Shown here one piece after another: positions 32,959-41,945 of a DNA stretch of 63,334 nt. A program made the position numbers and the translations under genes. Origin of the DNA: Oscillospiraceae bacterium (GTDB taxonomy: Bacteria; Bacillota; Clostridia; Oscillospirales; Oscillospiraceae); contig JARIAU010000084.1 in assembly GCA_029257695.1 (NCBI GenBank), positions 1 through 63,334 on the forward strand, in the 5' to 3' direction. Each line of letters opens with the position of its first letter. Position 1 is the first letter of the stretch. Under the pieces are notes generated by a model. That model was not told the DNA's origin. It saw only the letters and a program-made list of their open reading frames with translations, and did not search any database.

Positions 32959-35406
32959 ATGACAGAACAATCGAAGGTTCACAGCCTGACCCGGCGGATT
33001 GCCACCTTTGTGGTGGATCAGCGGCGGCTGATGTTTTTCCTTTATAGTGCGGCGCTTCTTTTTTGCCTTTTTTCAGTGCGTTGGGTGGAAGTGGAAAATG
33101 ATGTAACCCAATATCTCCCGGCAGACACAGAGACACGAATGGGCATCGAAGCCATGAATGACAACTTTGCACCCAGCGGCATGGCACAGATCATGGTGTC
33201 GAATGTTACCATGGAGCAGGCGGAAGGTCTGCGCTCCGGATTGGAACAGGTGGAGGGGGTCCTGCTGGTGGAGTTTGACCACACCACGGATCACTACAAA
33301 AATGCCACGGCCCTCTACGACCTTACCTTTTCCAATGGGCCAAACGATCCGGTAAGTTTAGCTGCCATGGCGGACATCAGTCGTCAGCTGGAGGGATATG
33401 ATGTAGCCGTTGACACGATGGTCGGTTATGACGAAACTGCCATGCTGGCGGACGAAATGACCACGATCTTGATTGTGGCAGTGCTGATTATTGTGGCAGT
33501 GTTGGTGCTGACCTCCCGCTCCTATGCGGAAGTGCCGGTGCTGCTCCTGACCTTTGGAGTGGCAGCGGTCCTCAATATGGGCACCAACTTTATTTTTCAT
33601 AAAATCAGCTTTATCTCCAATTCGGTGGCAGTCGTGCTGCAGTTGGCGCTGGCCATTGACTATGCCATCATCCTGTGTCATCGTTTTTCAGATGAAAACG
33701 AAACCAAAGATGCCAGGGAGGCTTGTATTTCGGCATTGGCCAAGGCGATTCCGGAAATCAGTGCATCGTCCCTGACCACCATCAGCGGTCTGGTGGCACT
33801 CTCCTTTATGAAGTTCTCGATTGGCTTTGATCTTTCCATGGTGTTAGTGAAGTCGGTGCTGCTCAGTATGCTGTCGGTCTTTACCTTGATGCCCGGTTTG
33901 CTGATGCTGTTTCGGAACTGGATTCAGCGGACGAAGCATAAAAAACTGCTGCCCAATATTACGCCGGTCGGTAAATTTGCGGTGAAAGCCCGTCTTGTTA
34001 TGCCTGCGGTTTTTGCGGTTGTACTGGTGGGAGCCTTTCTGTTGTCGAATCGCTGTCCGTATGCTTACAGCTACAATGAAGTCAAAACGGCAAAAATGGC
34101 CGACCGGCAGGTGGCCCATTTTGCGATCCAGGAAGAGTTCGGCACCAACAACATGGTGGCTTTATTGGTGCCCAGCGGCAATTACGAAGCGGAGCGGGCT
34201 ATTTTGTCGGAGTTGGAAGCACGGCCGGAAGTCAAGCGCACGATGGCATTGGCCAACACCGAAGCGATGGACGGATACTTGCTGTCCGATGCACTGACGC
34301 CCAGACAGTTCTCGGAATTGGTGGGACTGGACTATGAGGTGGCCGGTGCGCTGTACAGCGCCTATGCGGTGGATCAGAACCAGTATGGTGAGCTGCTGCA
34401 GGGATTGCAGGAGTATGATGTGCCGCTGTTTGATATGTTCGTGTTTCTGAAAGAGCAGATGGAGGAACGCAATATCACCATGAGCGGCGGAGAACTGGCG
34501 GATCTGGATGCGATGTTCGCACAGTTGGATCAGGCTCAAAGTCAGCTGCAAAATGAGCATTACAGCCGCATGGTGGTCTATCTGAATCTGCCGGAAGAGG
34601 GGCAGGAGACCTTTGCCTTCCTGCAGGAATTGAGAAGCCTGATGGGGCAGTACTATCCCTCGGACTACTATGTAGTGGGAAATTCCACCAGTGCAAGGGA
34701 TTTGTCGGATTCCTTTGCCAGCGACAATCTGCTGATCAGTGTGCTGTCGGCGGTGTTTGTGATCGTAGTATTGCTGTTCACCTTCCGGTCGGCCGGACTG
34801 CCCATCCTGCTGATTGTGGTGATTCAAGGCAGCATCTGGATCAACTTTTCGTTCCCAACGCTGATGCATCAACCGTTGTATTTCTTGGGATACTTGATCG
34901 TCAACGCCATCCAAATGGGTGCGAACATTGATTATGCCATTGTGATTTCCAGCCACTATCAGGAACGGAGAACCCAAATGTCGCACAAACAAGCGATTGT
35001 GGAAGCGTTGAATGCCGCATTTCCAACGATTTTTACTTCCGGGACCATTATGGCATCGGCGGCCCTGCTGATTGGCAACCTTTCCACGCAGCCGGTGGTG
35101 TCCATCATGGGAAATTGCTTGGGGCGTGGCACCATTATCTCGATTTTGCTGGTGTTGGGTGTTCTGCCGGCCATCTTGGTGCTGGGAGATTCGGTGATCG
35201 AGCATACCAAATTCCAGTTACAGCCCGCCACTCGCCGGGAACAGGAGGTCCGCGGCAAAGTTCGGGTGAAAGGCCGTGTCCAGGGTTATATTTCCGGCAT
35301 GGTGGATGCGGATTTTGACGGCGTACTGGATGGAGATATGAATGCAACGATCCGCATGGGAGGAACCATAGAGAAAGCGGAAGGAGGGGAAGAAAATGCG
35401 AACTAA
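32959..35406 (+). CDS. MMPL/RND-superfamily exporter
   Basis: An 815-residue protein with two repeats of one helix, a large outer loop and five helices. TM1 is about residues 24-44. The second helix block has LALAIDYAIILCHRF, the equivalent in repeat 2 is QMGANIDYAIVISSHY, both with the Asp-Tyr pair conserved in MMPL proteins. It probably moves a lipid or hydrophobic molecule by proton force. The last 50 residues (from RREQEVRGKVRVKGRVQGYI) form a short-repeat beta pattern that resembles bactofilin-type repeats, unusual for the family. The start at 32959 follows GAGGCGAGAGT. It overlaps the GLUG gene by 11 bases. Confidence 0.9.
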   Translation: MTEQSKVHSLTRRIATFVVDQRRLMFFLYSAALLFCLFSVRWVEVENDVTQYLPADTETRMGIEAMNDNFAPSGMAQIMVSNVTMEQAEGLRSGLEQVEGVLLVEFDHTTDHYKNATALYDLTFSNGPNDPVSLAAMADISRQLEGYDVAVDTMVGYDETAMLADEMTTILIVAVLIIVAVLVLTSRSYAEVPVLLLTFGVAAVLNMGTNFIFHKISFISNSVAVVLQLALAIDYAIILCHRFSDENETKDAREACISALAKAIPEISASSLTTISGLVALSFMKFSIGFDLSMVLVKSVLLSMLSVFTLMPGLLMLFRNWIQRTKHKKLLPNITPVGKFAVKARLVMPAVFAVVLVGAFLLSNRCPYAYSYNEVKTAKMADRQVAHFAIQEEFGTNNMVALLVPSGNYEAERAILSELEARPEVKRTMALANTEAMDGYLLSDALTPRQFSELVGLDYEVAGALYSAYAVDQNQYGELLQGLQEYDVPLFDMFVFLKEQMEERNITMSGGELADLDAMFAQLDQAQSQLQNEHYSRMVVYLNLPEEGQETFAFLQELRSLMGQYYPSDYYVVGNSTSARDLSDSFASDNLLISVLSAVFVIVVLLFTFRSAGLPILLIVVIQGSIWINFSFPTLMHQPLYFLGYLIVNAIQMGANIDYAIVISSHYQERRTQMSHKQAIVEALNAAFPTIFTSGTIMASAALLIGNLSTQPVVSIMGNCLGRGTIISILLVLGVLPAILVLGDSVIEHTKFQLQPATRREQEVRGKVRVKGRVQGYISGMVDADFDGVLDGDMNATIRMGGTIEKAEGGEENAN

Positions 35407-38068
35407 TTGGAGAAGAGTCCTTGGTCTGTGCTTGAGCTTGGGGCTGATTGCGGTTCCGCTGCTATCGGTGCGTGCTGAGGCAGAGGAGCCGCAGGCGAGA
35501 ACTCTATCCATCGCTTCCGAAACGGAATTTCTTGCCTTTGCGGAGCAGTGCCGTTTGGATGCGTATAGCCAAGGGTTAACGGTGTCATTGGATGCTGATT
35601 TGGATTTGCAGGGGGCGTCCTTTTCCGGAGTGCCGATCTTTTTGGGTACACTGGAAGGAAATGGACATACGATTTCCGGCGTAGCAGTGTCGCAGGACGG
35701 TTCGGTGCAGGGCTTGTTCCGTTACTTGGGTGAGACGGGAGTCCTTCGGAATCTGACAGTGCAGGGAACCGTTGCGCCTGCGGGCAGTCAGGCTGATGTG
35801 GGCGGATTGGTTGGAATCAATGGCGGCAAGCTGGAACAGTGCCGGTTCGAAGGTGAGGTGGCCGGTGGTGATCGTGTGGGCGGTCTTGTGGGGACCAATC
35901 AGGTGTCCGGGATTTTGGATGGCTGTCAGGTGTCGGGCAATGTGCATGGAGCTCACGCGGTTGGCGGATTGGTGGGGGAAAATTACGGAGTCATCCGCAG
36001 CGGCATCAGTGATGCGGCGGTCAATGATACGGCACAGGAAAATGAAGTGAATCTCTCTGCGGTCACCATTGACACGGTGACCGGAACCGAAGCGGCAAAT
36101 ACTGTGACTGATGTGGGCGGCATTGCAGGTGGAAATCTGGGCGTCATTCGTGATTGCCGGAACAACGGAACCGTGGGCTACCGTCATATGGGATATAACA
36201 TCGGTGGCATTGCCGGAAGCCAGATGGGATACATCGAGCAGTGCAGCAACTCCGGAGCGGTCTATGGACGCAAGGAGGTGGGCGGTATTGTTGGCCAGAT
36301 GGAACCGGTGGCAAAGGTGGAATATCGTGCGGATACACTGCAAATTCTGCAGCGACAGCTGAACGATACAACCGCACTGGCTGCGCAGGTCTCCGGGCGA
36401 GCGCAGAATGGAGCGGAGTCGATGGCTCAACAGGTGGATGCCTTGCGGGATCACACTACGGCAGCGAAGGATGCGGTGGATCAGTTGGTGCCGGATCGAG
36501 AGAATCCCCAGCTGCCGGATCCGGACACGGTGACGGCGGCGAAAAATGTGCTGAGCGGCAGCATTACCGGAGCGCAGAATTCGATGGAGCAGATTGCGGA
36601 TACCTCACGCAGTACGGCACTTACGATGGCACGGGATGTAAATGCGCTGGCAAACCAGATGAATCAAGTCAGCTCGACCCTGTACCATGCTTCGGATCAT
36701 TTGGGCGGCACCGTGACGGACCGTTCGGATGCAGATACTGCGGAGGACCAGACAGGAAAGGTGTTTCGCTGCACTAATTACGGTCCGGTGCAGGGGGATT
36801 TGAATGCCGGTGGGATTGCCGGAGCCATGGCATGGGAAAATGATCTGGATCCGGAGGAGGATCTTTCATTTACCGGAGAGCAGTCTCTGAATTTTGACAG
36901 TGAGCTGCGTGTGGTGATTCGTGACTGTCGGAATGAAGGTGCAGTGACCATCAAAAAACGGCAGGCGGGCGGCATTGTGGGCTATATGGCACTGGGGTTG
37001 ACGAAAGAGTGTGTCAATCTGGGTGTTATGGACGGTGCAGACGGTACACTGGTGGGCGGTATCGCTGGGCGGAGTGCCGGGTTCCTTCGGGACAACTATG
37101 TGAAATGCCGTTTGCTGGGCCGTGCATCCGTGGGCGGCATTGCGGGCAGCGGCACCATCGTCAGCGGCTGCCGGAGTCTGGTGGAAATGGAACAGGGTGT
37201 GGAAAAACTGGGCGCAGTGCTGGGCGTTCGGGAAGAGAGCCGCACCTCGGAAGAACCCCCATTGAAGGGAAATTGCTATATGGTCCGTGGAACGGATTTG
37301 GGCGGAGTGGACGGTGTCAGTTATGCCGGACAGGCGGAGCCGATGCCTGAAGCGGCCTTTTTGGAGCAGGAAGACCTGCCGGAAGGATTTTGTGTGAGCA
37401 CGATTACCTTTGTGTCCGAAGACGAAACGGTGGAAACCGTGGAGCTTCCGCTGGGGGCGGTACTGACCGAGGAGCAGATTCCTGCGGTTCCGGAACGGGA
37501 GGGGCATACGGGCTGGTGGGACGGCTTGGATGCGTTGACTTCCGGAGGGGTATACTTTGACCAGACCGTAATGGCGGTGTATGACGGATATGAGCAGACC
37601 ATTCGCAGTCAGGCAGAACGGGAGAACGGCAAACCGGTTCTATTGGCGGAAGGAACTTTTGTGGAACAGGGCGCATTTGTGTTGGAGGAACTGGAAGAAC
37701 AGCCGGAAGTGTCCGGTGGGCGTACCGTATTGGAGGGATGGGTGCTACCCACCTTTGCGGAGGCTGCGCCGACGAAGCTGCGCCTTGCGTGTCCGGAGGA
37801 AGAATCCATGGATGCGATGGAGATTCAGGTCCGAGGAGAGGATGGCGGTTGGCGAAAGGTCGAAACTAAGGCCAATGGCAGCTATCTCGTGTTTTCGGTG
37901 GAACCGACAGATACCGGATTTTGCCTGATCCGGCATCCCCAAATGCCCGGTTGGGTGTGGCTGTCCGGAGTGGGAGCGGGAGTGGTGCTCCTGCTGGTCG
38001 GAGGTGTCCTCTGTTCCAAAAAAGCAAAGAAAAACCAGAAAACGGAATGTGCAGGTGTGGATACATAA
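35396..38068 (+). CDS. GLUG-repeat surface protein
   Basis: An 890-residue protein with signal peptide (MRTNWRRVLGLCLSLGLIAV to about residue 29). Repeated GLUG-type motifs, such as DVGGLVGINGG, RVGGLVGTNQ, AVGGLVGENYG, DVGGIAGGNLG and EVGGIVGQME (about 60-305), form a beta-helix. An alpha-helical, coiled-coil-like insert (about 305-432) splits it from a second GLUG block (about 440-620). A C-terminal beta region precedes one membrane helix (WVWLSGVGAGVVLLLVGGVL) and a basic tail. ATG follows GGAGGGGAAGAAA inside the exporter gene. It is probably the exporter's outer-face partner (inference). Confidence 0.85.
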   Translation: MRTNWRRVLGLCLSLGLIAVPLLSVRAEAEEPQARTLSIASETEFLAFAEQCRLDAYSQGLTVSLDADLDLQGASFSGVPIFLGTLEGNGHTISGVAVSQDGSVQGLFRYLGETGVLRNLTVQGTVAPAGSQADVGGLVGINGGKLEQCRFEGEVAGGDRVGGLVGTNQVSGILDGCQVSGNVHGAHAVGGLVGENYGVIRSGISDAAVNDTAQENEVNLSAVTIDTVTGTEAANTVTDVGGIAGGNLGVIRDCRNNGTVGYRHMGYNIGGIAGSQMGYIEQCSNSGAVYGRKEVGGIVGQMEPVAKVEYRADTLQILQRQLNDTTALAAQVSGRAQNGAESMAQQVDALRDHTTAAKDAVDQLVPDRENPQLPDPDTVTAAKNVLSGSITGAQNSMEQIADTSRSTALTMARDVNALANQMNQVSSTLYHASDHLGGTVTDRSDADTAEDQTGKVFRCTNYGPVQGDLNAGGIAGAMAWENDLDPEEDLSFTGEQSLNFDSELRVVIRDCRNEGAVTIKKRQAGGIVGYMALGLTKECVNLGVMDGADGTLVGGIAGRSAGFLRDNYVKCRLLGRASVGGIAGSGTIVSGCRSLVEMEQGVEKLGAVLGVREESRTSEEPPLKGNCYMVRGTDLGGVDGVSYAGQAEPMPEAAFLEQEDLPEGFCVSTITFVSEDETVETVELPLGAVLTEEQIPAVPEREGHTGWWDGLDALTSGGVYFDQTVMAVYDGYEQTIRSQAERENGKPVLLAEGTFVEQGAFVLEELEEQPEVSGGRTVLEGWVLPTFAEAAPTKLRLACPEEESMDAMEIQVRGEDGGWRKVETKANGSYLVFSVEPTDTGFCLIRHPQMPGWVWLSGVGAGVVLLLVGGVLCSKKAKKNQKTECAGVDT

Positions 38069-38090
38069 GATGCCCGTCTGCGTCCCAATC

Positions 38091-38131
38091 AAACAGGACC
38101 TGAGATCGAAGGATCTCGGGTCCTGTTTTTG
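38091..38131 (+). terminator. Terminator of MMPL/GLUG operon
   Basis: Arms AACAGGACCTGAGATC / GATCTCGGGTCCTGTT followed by TTTTG, 22 bases after the GLUG stop. Confidence 0.9.
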
Positions 38132-38152
38132 CTCGTACGAGAGGAGCGAATG

Positions 38153-38195
38153 GCCCTGCAAATCGACCGGTTTTGCAGGGCTGCAACGGTATAAT
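38153..38195 (+). promoter_or_regulatory. spoIIGA promoter region with palindrome
   Basis: A TATAAT (38190-38195) has no recognisable -35 at 17 bases. Instead a perfect inverted repeat, arms GCCCTGCAAA (38153-38162) and TTTGCAGGGC (38172-38181), covers that place. An activator-dependent promoter is plausible, since B. subtilis spoIIG depends on Spo0A. No exact TGTCGAA 0A box is seen. Confidence 0.5.
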
Positions 38196-38221
38196 AGACA
38201 GACCGCAGAGGAGGTGACGAG

Positions 38222-39082
38222 GTGATCATCTACGGAGATGTGCTGTTTGTTCTGAATCTGGTGGTGGATTATGGACTGCTGTTGGTGACAGCCCGCATTG
38301 CGGGGGTGCCCTTTGTCCGCATTCGGCTGCTGTGTGGGGCTATCTTTGGGGCACTGTATGCCTTGGTGGTTTTTTTGCCGGGCTGCGGTATGCTCTCTGC
38401 GATTCCGGTGCGGATTGCGGCCGGGGTGGGAATGGCGGTTGTGGCTTATGGCAAAACACCCCGCATCGGTCGGCTGCTGCTTATTTTGGCGGCTGTTTCT
38501 GCGGCCCTGGGCGGAGGTGTGCTTGCACTGACGGATTTGGGCGGAGCCACCTTGCATGAGGGAGTGGCAACCACAAACGCAGATTTTGTTGCTGTTGTGT
38601 TGATTGCCTCGGCTTTGTGCGCCGGATTTGGTGTGTTTTTTCGCCGTTGGGGGCAGAAGGCGGGAGGCAGGGAGTTTGCCTACATACAGGTGTTTTTGAA
38701 GGAGAAAAGCACGGTTTTTCGGGCGATGGTGGACAGTGGAAATCTATTGGCGGATCGGCGAGACCGAAGTGTCATTGTGGTGGATGTGGATGTGATCCGG
38801 CGATTGCTTCCGGGGAGGCTCTGTCTGTCGGAGGAAGAACTAAGCCATCCGTCTGCCGTGTTTGCTGCACTCACGGAGGTATTTGGGTGTGGACGGGTCC
38901 AGCTGATCAGTTATCGAACGGTGGGGGTCCGGGATGGCTTGATGACCGCAGTGTGTCCGGATCGAGTGATTGTCAACGGAACGGAAGCCAAAGGGGTGCT
39001 GCTGGGCATCTCTCCGGGTCCGGTATCAGATACCGGAGCCTATGAGGGTTTGGTTGGAGCAGAGACAGGAGGAGCGATATGA
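38222..39082 (+). CDS. spoIIGA: Sigma-E processing peptidase
   Basis: A 286-residue membrane aspartic protease that cleaves pro-sigma-E at the asymmetric septum. Five hydrophobic helices (about 1-140) are followed by a cytoplasmic protease domain with the active motif [12 protein letters not shown] (Asp171; Asp183 in B. subtilis) and a C-terminal [20 protein letters not shown]. The start is GTG, following GGAGGTGACGAG. Its stop overlaps the sigE start (ATGA), and its substrate is the next gene product. Confidence 0.93.
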   Translation: MIIYGDVLFVLNLVVDYGLLLVTARIAGVPFVRIRLLCGAIFGALYALVVFLPGCGMLSAIPVRIAAGVGMAVVAYGKTPRIGRLLLILAAVSAALGGGVLALTDLGGATLHEGVATTNADFVAVVLIASALCAGFGVFFRRWGQKAGGREFAYIQVFLKEKSTVFRAMVDSGNLLADRRDRSVIVVDVDVIRRLLPGRLCLSEEELSHPSAVFAALTEVFGCGRVQLISYRTVGVRDGLMTAVCPDRVIVNGTEAKGVLLGISPGPVSDTGAYEGLVGAETGGAI

Positions 39083-39786
39083 ACGGATGTTTGTGGTGGA
39101 ACCGGCTGATGCAATGTCTTGGCATTGGCAGACCGCCGGTGGTTATGTACATTGGCGGATCGGATGTGCTTCCGGCGCCGCTGGAGCGGGAGGAGGAAGC
39201 GGATGCGCTGCGGAGAATGGATGAGGGAGATGAATCTGCTCGTGCGCTGCTGATTGAACACAACCTGCGCCTTGTGGTCTACATTGCACGCCGTTTTGAA
39301 AATACAGGAATCAATATCGAGGACTTGATTTCCATCGGCACCATTGGTTTGATCAAAGGAATCAATACCTTCAAAACGGATAAGAAAATCAAGCTGGCCA
39401 CCTACGCATCCCGATGCATTGAAAACGAAATATTGATGCATCTGCGGAAATGCTCCCGAGAGCGAACGGAGGTGTCCTTGGATGAACCGCTGAATACGGA
39501 TTGGGACGGGAATGAGCTGCTGCTCAGCGATGTGTTGGGAACGGATGGAGATACTGTTATTGAACCGATTGAACGAGAGGTGGAGTGTGAACTTTTGTTT
39601 GATGCACTGCAAAAGCTGAACGAGCGGGAAAAATTGATTATCTCTATGCGGTATGGGCTGGGGCGACGCCGAGAATACACCCAGAAGGAGGTGGCGGATC
39701 GACTGGGGATTTCCCAATCCTATATCTCACGGCTGGAAAAACGAATCATGGGCCGCTTGAAACGGGATCTTGTGAGCCGGATTTAG
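39079..39786 (+). CDS. sigE: RNA polymerase sporulation sigma factor E precursor
   Basis: A 235-residue pro-sigma-E, the early mother-cell sigma factor. The pro-sequence is about residues 1-24, and [12 protein letters not shown] marks the processing junction. Region 2 is [20 protein letters not shown] and [15 protein letters not shown], with [20 protein letters not shown]. Region 4 contains [20 protein letters not shown]. Near-identity with B. subtilis SigE over these parts makes the call firm. It is translationally coupled to spoIIGA. Confidence 0.98.
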   Translation: MNGCLWWNRLMQCLGIGRPPVVMYIGGSDVLPAPLEREEEADALRRMDEGDESARALLIEHNLRLVVYIARRFENTGINIEDLISIGTIGLIKGINTFKTDKKIKLATYASRCIENEILMHLRKCSRERTEVSLDEPLNTDWDGNELLLSDVLGTDGDTVIEPIEREVECELLFDALQKLNEREKLIISMRYGLGRRREYTQKEVADRLGISQSYISRLEKRIMGRLKRDLVSRI

Positions 39787-39870
39787 ACAAAACGGGACTG
39801 CTTTCGTCGGCATAGATTGACCTCTCTGGGGGGATGCTATAAGGGCATCGTTTCAGGGAGGTGCTTTTTT

Positions 39871-40644
39871 ATGCAGGGAAAAGTGGAGATCAGCGGCATC
39901 AGCACATCGTCACTCAAGGTGCTGAAAAACAGTGAGATGACGGAACTGCTGCGACGGGTGAAACAAGGGGATCAAGAGGCTCGAAACCAAATGATCGAAG
40001 GGAATCTGCGGCTGGTTTTGTCTGTGATTCAGCGCTTCGCCGGTCGGGGTGAAACGATGGATGATCTGTTTCAAATTGGCTGCATTGGACTGATGAAAGC
40101 GATTGATAATTTTGATGTGGACCTCTATGATGTGCGGTTCTCCACCTACGGAGTGCCTATGATTGCCGGAGAGGTGCGGCGTTTCCTGCGAGATTCGTCT
40201 GCGGTCCGGGTGAGCCGATCGGTGCGGGATACCGCATATAAAGTGCTCAAGGCAAGAGAACAGTTTGTGACCGACAAACTGCGAGATCCCACACTGGAAG
40301 AACTTGCAAAAATATTGGAACTGCCTCGGGAAGAGGTGGTGATGGCGATGGATGCCATAGCGTCTCCGGTATCTTTGTTTGATCCGGTCTATTCCGATGG
40401 CATGGAAACGGTATGTGTGATGGATCAGGTTCGGGATGAACGCAACAGTGATGAACAGTGGCTGGAACACATTGCACTCCACGATGCCATGGAACGATTG
40501 AGCCCAAGGGAGCGTCAGATTTTAAACCTGCGTTACTTCCGTGGTCGGACGCAGGTGGAGGTGTCGGAGGAAATTGGCATCAGTCAAGCGCAAGTGTCTC
40601 GGTTGGAAAAACATGCACTCAAGCAAATCCGAGAGCGGATTTGA
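39871..40644 (+). CDS. sigG: RNA polymerase sporulation sigma factor G
   Basis: A 257-residue late forespore sigma factor. The N-terminus MQGKVEISGISTSSLKVLKN matches the SigG-specific start. Region 2 has GNLRLVLSVIQRFAGRGETM and DDLFQIGCIGLMKAIDNF, then VRFSTYGVPMIAGEVRRFLR; region 4 has TQVEVSEEIGISQAQVSRLE. ATG follows GGGAGGTG. It lies 84 bases after sigE, as in Bacillus; a hairpin (CCTCTCTGGG to CAGGGAGG) fills the gap and no sigma-A promoter is clear. Confidence 0.98.
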   Translation: MQGKVEISGISTSSLKVLKNSEMTELLRRVKQGDQEARNQMIEGNLRLVLSVIQRFAGRGETMDDLFQIGCIGLMKAIDNFDVDLYDVRFSTYGVPMIAGEVRRFLRDSSAVRVSRSVRDTAYKVLKAREQFVTDKLRDPTLEELAKILELPREEVVMAMDAIASPVSLFDPVYSDGMETVCVMDQVRDERNSDEQWLEHIALHDAMERLSPRERQILNLRYFRGRTQVEVSEEIGISQAQVSRLEKHALKQIRERI

Positions 40645-40696
40645 AGACATGGGACAATCCCAATGCTGCATAGGATAGTGCCGGGAGGTGTGACAC

Positions 40697-40975
40697 ATGG
40701 AGTGTACACTGAAAGACTTGCGCTATAAAGAAGTGATCAGCGTCACGGATGGGACTCGGTTTGGCTATGTGGGGGATTTGAAAGTGGATGTGGACAGCGG
40801 CCAGATACGCGCGATGGTGATACCTGGCCCGGCCCGGTTTTTCGGTTTGTTTGGTCGGAGGGAAGATGTGGTGATTCCGTGGGATCAGGTGCGCCGCTTT
40901 GGGCAGGACATTATTTTGGTGGATCAGGTTGGCCGGGAGAATCATTCAGAGCGGGAAAAATTCCGGTTTTGGTGA
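40697..40975 (+). CDS. YlmC/YmxH-family sporulation protein (PRC-barrel)
   Basis: A 92-residue PRC-barrel protein, MECTLKDLRYKEVISVTDGT, with GYVGDLKVDVDSGQI and EDVVIPWDQVRRFGQDIILV. This is the YlmC/YmxH family, common in spore formers and usually near sporulation or division genes; molecular role unknown. ATG follows GGGAGGTGTGACAC. It is 52 bases downstream of sigG and probably read with it. Confidence 0.9.
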   Translation: MECTLKDLRYKEVISVTDGTRFGYVGDLKVDVDSGQIRAMVIPGPARFFGLFGRREDVVIPWDQVRRFGQDIILVDQVGRENHSEREKFRFW

Positions 40976-41002
40976 TGCAAACGAAAAAAATGCAAAAAAA
41001 GG

Positions 41003-41031
41003 TTGCCAAACCGCTTTCTGTGTGGTAGAGT
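41003..41031 (+). promoter_or_regulatory. Promoter of rpsB
   Basis: TTGCCA, 17-base spacer, TAGAGT, giving a leader of about 110 bases. Confidence 0.65.
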
Positions 41032-41049
41032 ATTCAAGGATTACACACA

Positions 41050-41120
41050 CGAGGGGGATTTTGCGCCCTGTGACGGGTGGTAAGTACCCGGAATGGCGCG
41101 GAACATGAACCCTGTGGAGG
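41050..41120 (+). promoter_or_regulatory. Possible structured leader of rpsB mRNA
   Basis: GCGCC (41063-41067) can pair with GGCGC (41095-41099) around an inner hairpin CGGGT...ACCCG (41074-41090), with a GAGGGGG/CCCTGTG neighbourhood. Ribosomal protein S2 leaders are known to be autoregulated in some bacteria; this one is not matched to a described family. Confidence 0.35.
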
Positions 41121-41148
41121 TAACAACTAAAAAGGAGGAATTTATTCC

Positions 41149-41865
41149 ATGGCAGTCGTTTCTATGAAGCAGCTTCTGGAAGCTGGCGTCCACTTTGGCC
41201 ACCAGACCCGTCGCTGGAACCCCAAAATGCAGACCTACATCTATACCGAGCGTAACGGTATCTACATCATCGATCTGCAGAAGACCGTGAAGAAGCTGGA
41301 GGAGGCTTACTCCTTCGTGAAGGACATCGCTTCCAACGGCCAGAGCGTGCTGTTTGTCGGCACCAAGAAGCAGGCTCAGGAGGCTATCCGTGAGGAGGCT
41401 TCCCGCGTCAATATGTACTATGTCAACTCCCGTTGGCTGGGCGGTATGCTCACCAACTTCAAGACCATGCGCACCCGTGTGGATCGCATGAACCAGCTGA
41501 AGAAGATGCAGGAAGACGGCACCTTCGATATGCTGCCTAAGAAGGAAGTTGTCAAGCTGCACCACGAGATGGAGAAGCTGGACAAGTATCTGGGCGGTGT
41601 TAAGGAGATGCGCAAGCTCCCCGGCGCTCTGTTCGTTGTTGATCCTCGCAAGGAGCACAACGCAGTTGCCGAGGCTCGTAAGCTGGGCATTCCCGTCGTG
41701 GCTATCGTCGATACCAACTGCGATCCCGATGAGGTCGATTATGTGATCCCCGGCAACGATGACGCAATCCGCGCCATCCGCCTGATCTCCTCCGTCATGG
41801 CCAATGCCATCACCGAGGGCAAGCAGGGCGAAGAGACCGCCGAGGTCGCCGAGGCTGCTGAATAA
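41149..41865 (+). CDS. rpsB: 30S ribosomal protein S2
   Basis: A 238-residue S2 protein. It opens [20 protein letters not shown], then [20 protein letters not shown] and [13 protein letters not shown], and ends with the acidic tail [14 protein letters not shown] follows AAAGGAGG. It heads the rpsB-tsf unit; codon use is strongly biased as expected for a highly expressed gene. Confidence 0.99.
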   Translation: MAVVSMKQLLEAGVHFGHQTRRWNPKMQTYIYTERNGIYIIDLQKTVKKLEEAYSFVKDIASNGQSVLFVGTKKQAQEAIREEASRVNMYYVNSRWLGGMLTNFKTMRTRVDRMNQLKKMQEDGTFDMLPKKEVVKLHHEMEKLDKYLGGVKEMRKLPGALFVVDPRKEHNAVAEARKLGIPVVAIVDTNCDPDEVDYVIPGNDDAIRAIRLISSVMANAITEGKQGEETAEVAEAAE

Positions 41866-41883
41866 TCCGTAACAGGATCTGAT

Positions 41884-41908
41884 GAAAGCGCCCGGCTTCG
41901 GGCGCTTT
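41884..41908 (+). terminator. Hairpin between rpsB and tsf
   Basis: AAAGCGCCCG-GCTT-CGGGCGCTTT followed by a short T/A stretch. Likely a partial terminator or processing site adjusting tsf relative to rpsB. Confidence 0.65.
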
Positions 41909-41945
41909 CTAATTTATTCACATTTATAACAGGAGGTAAACTACT

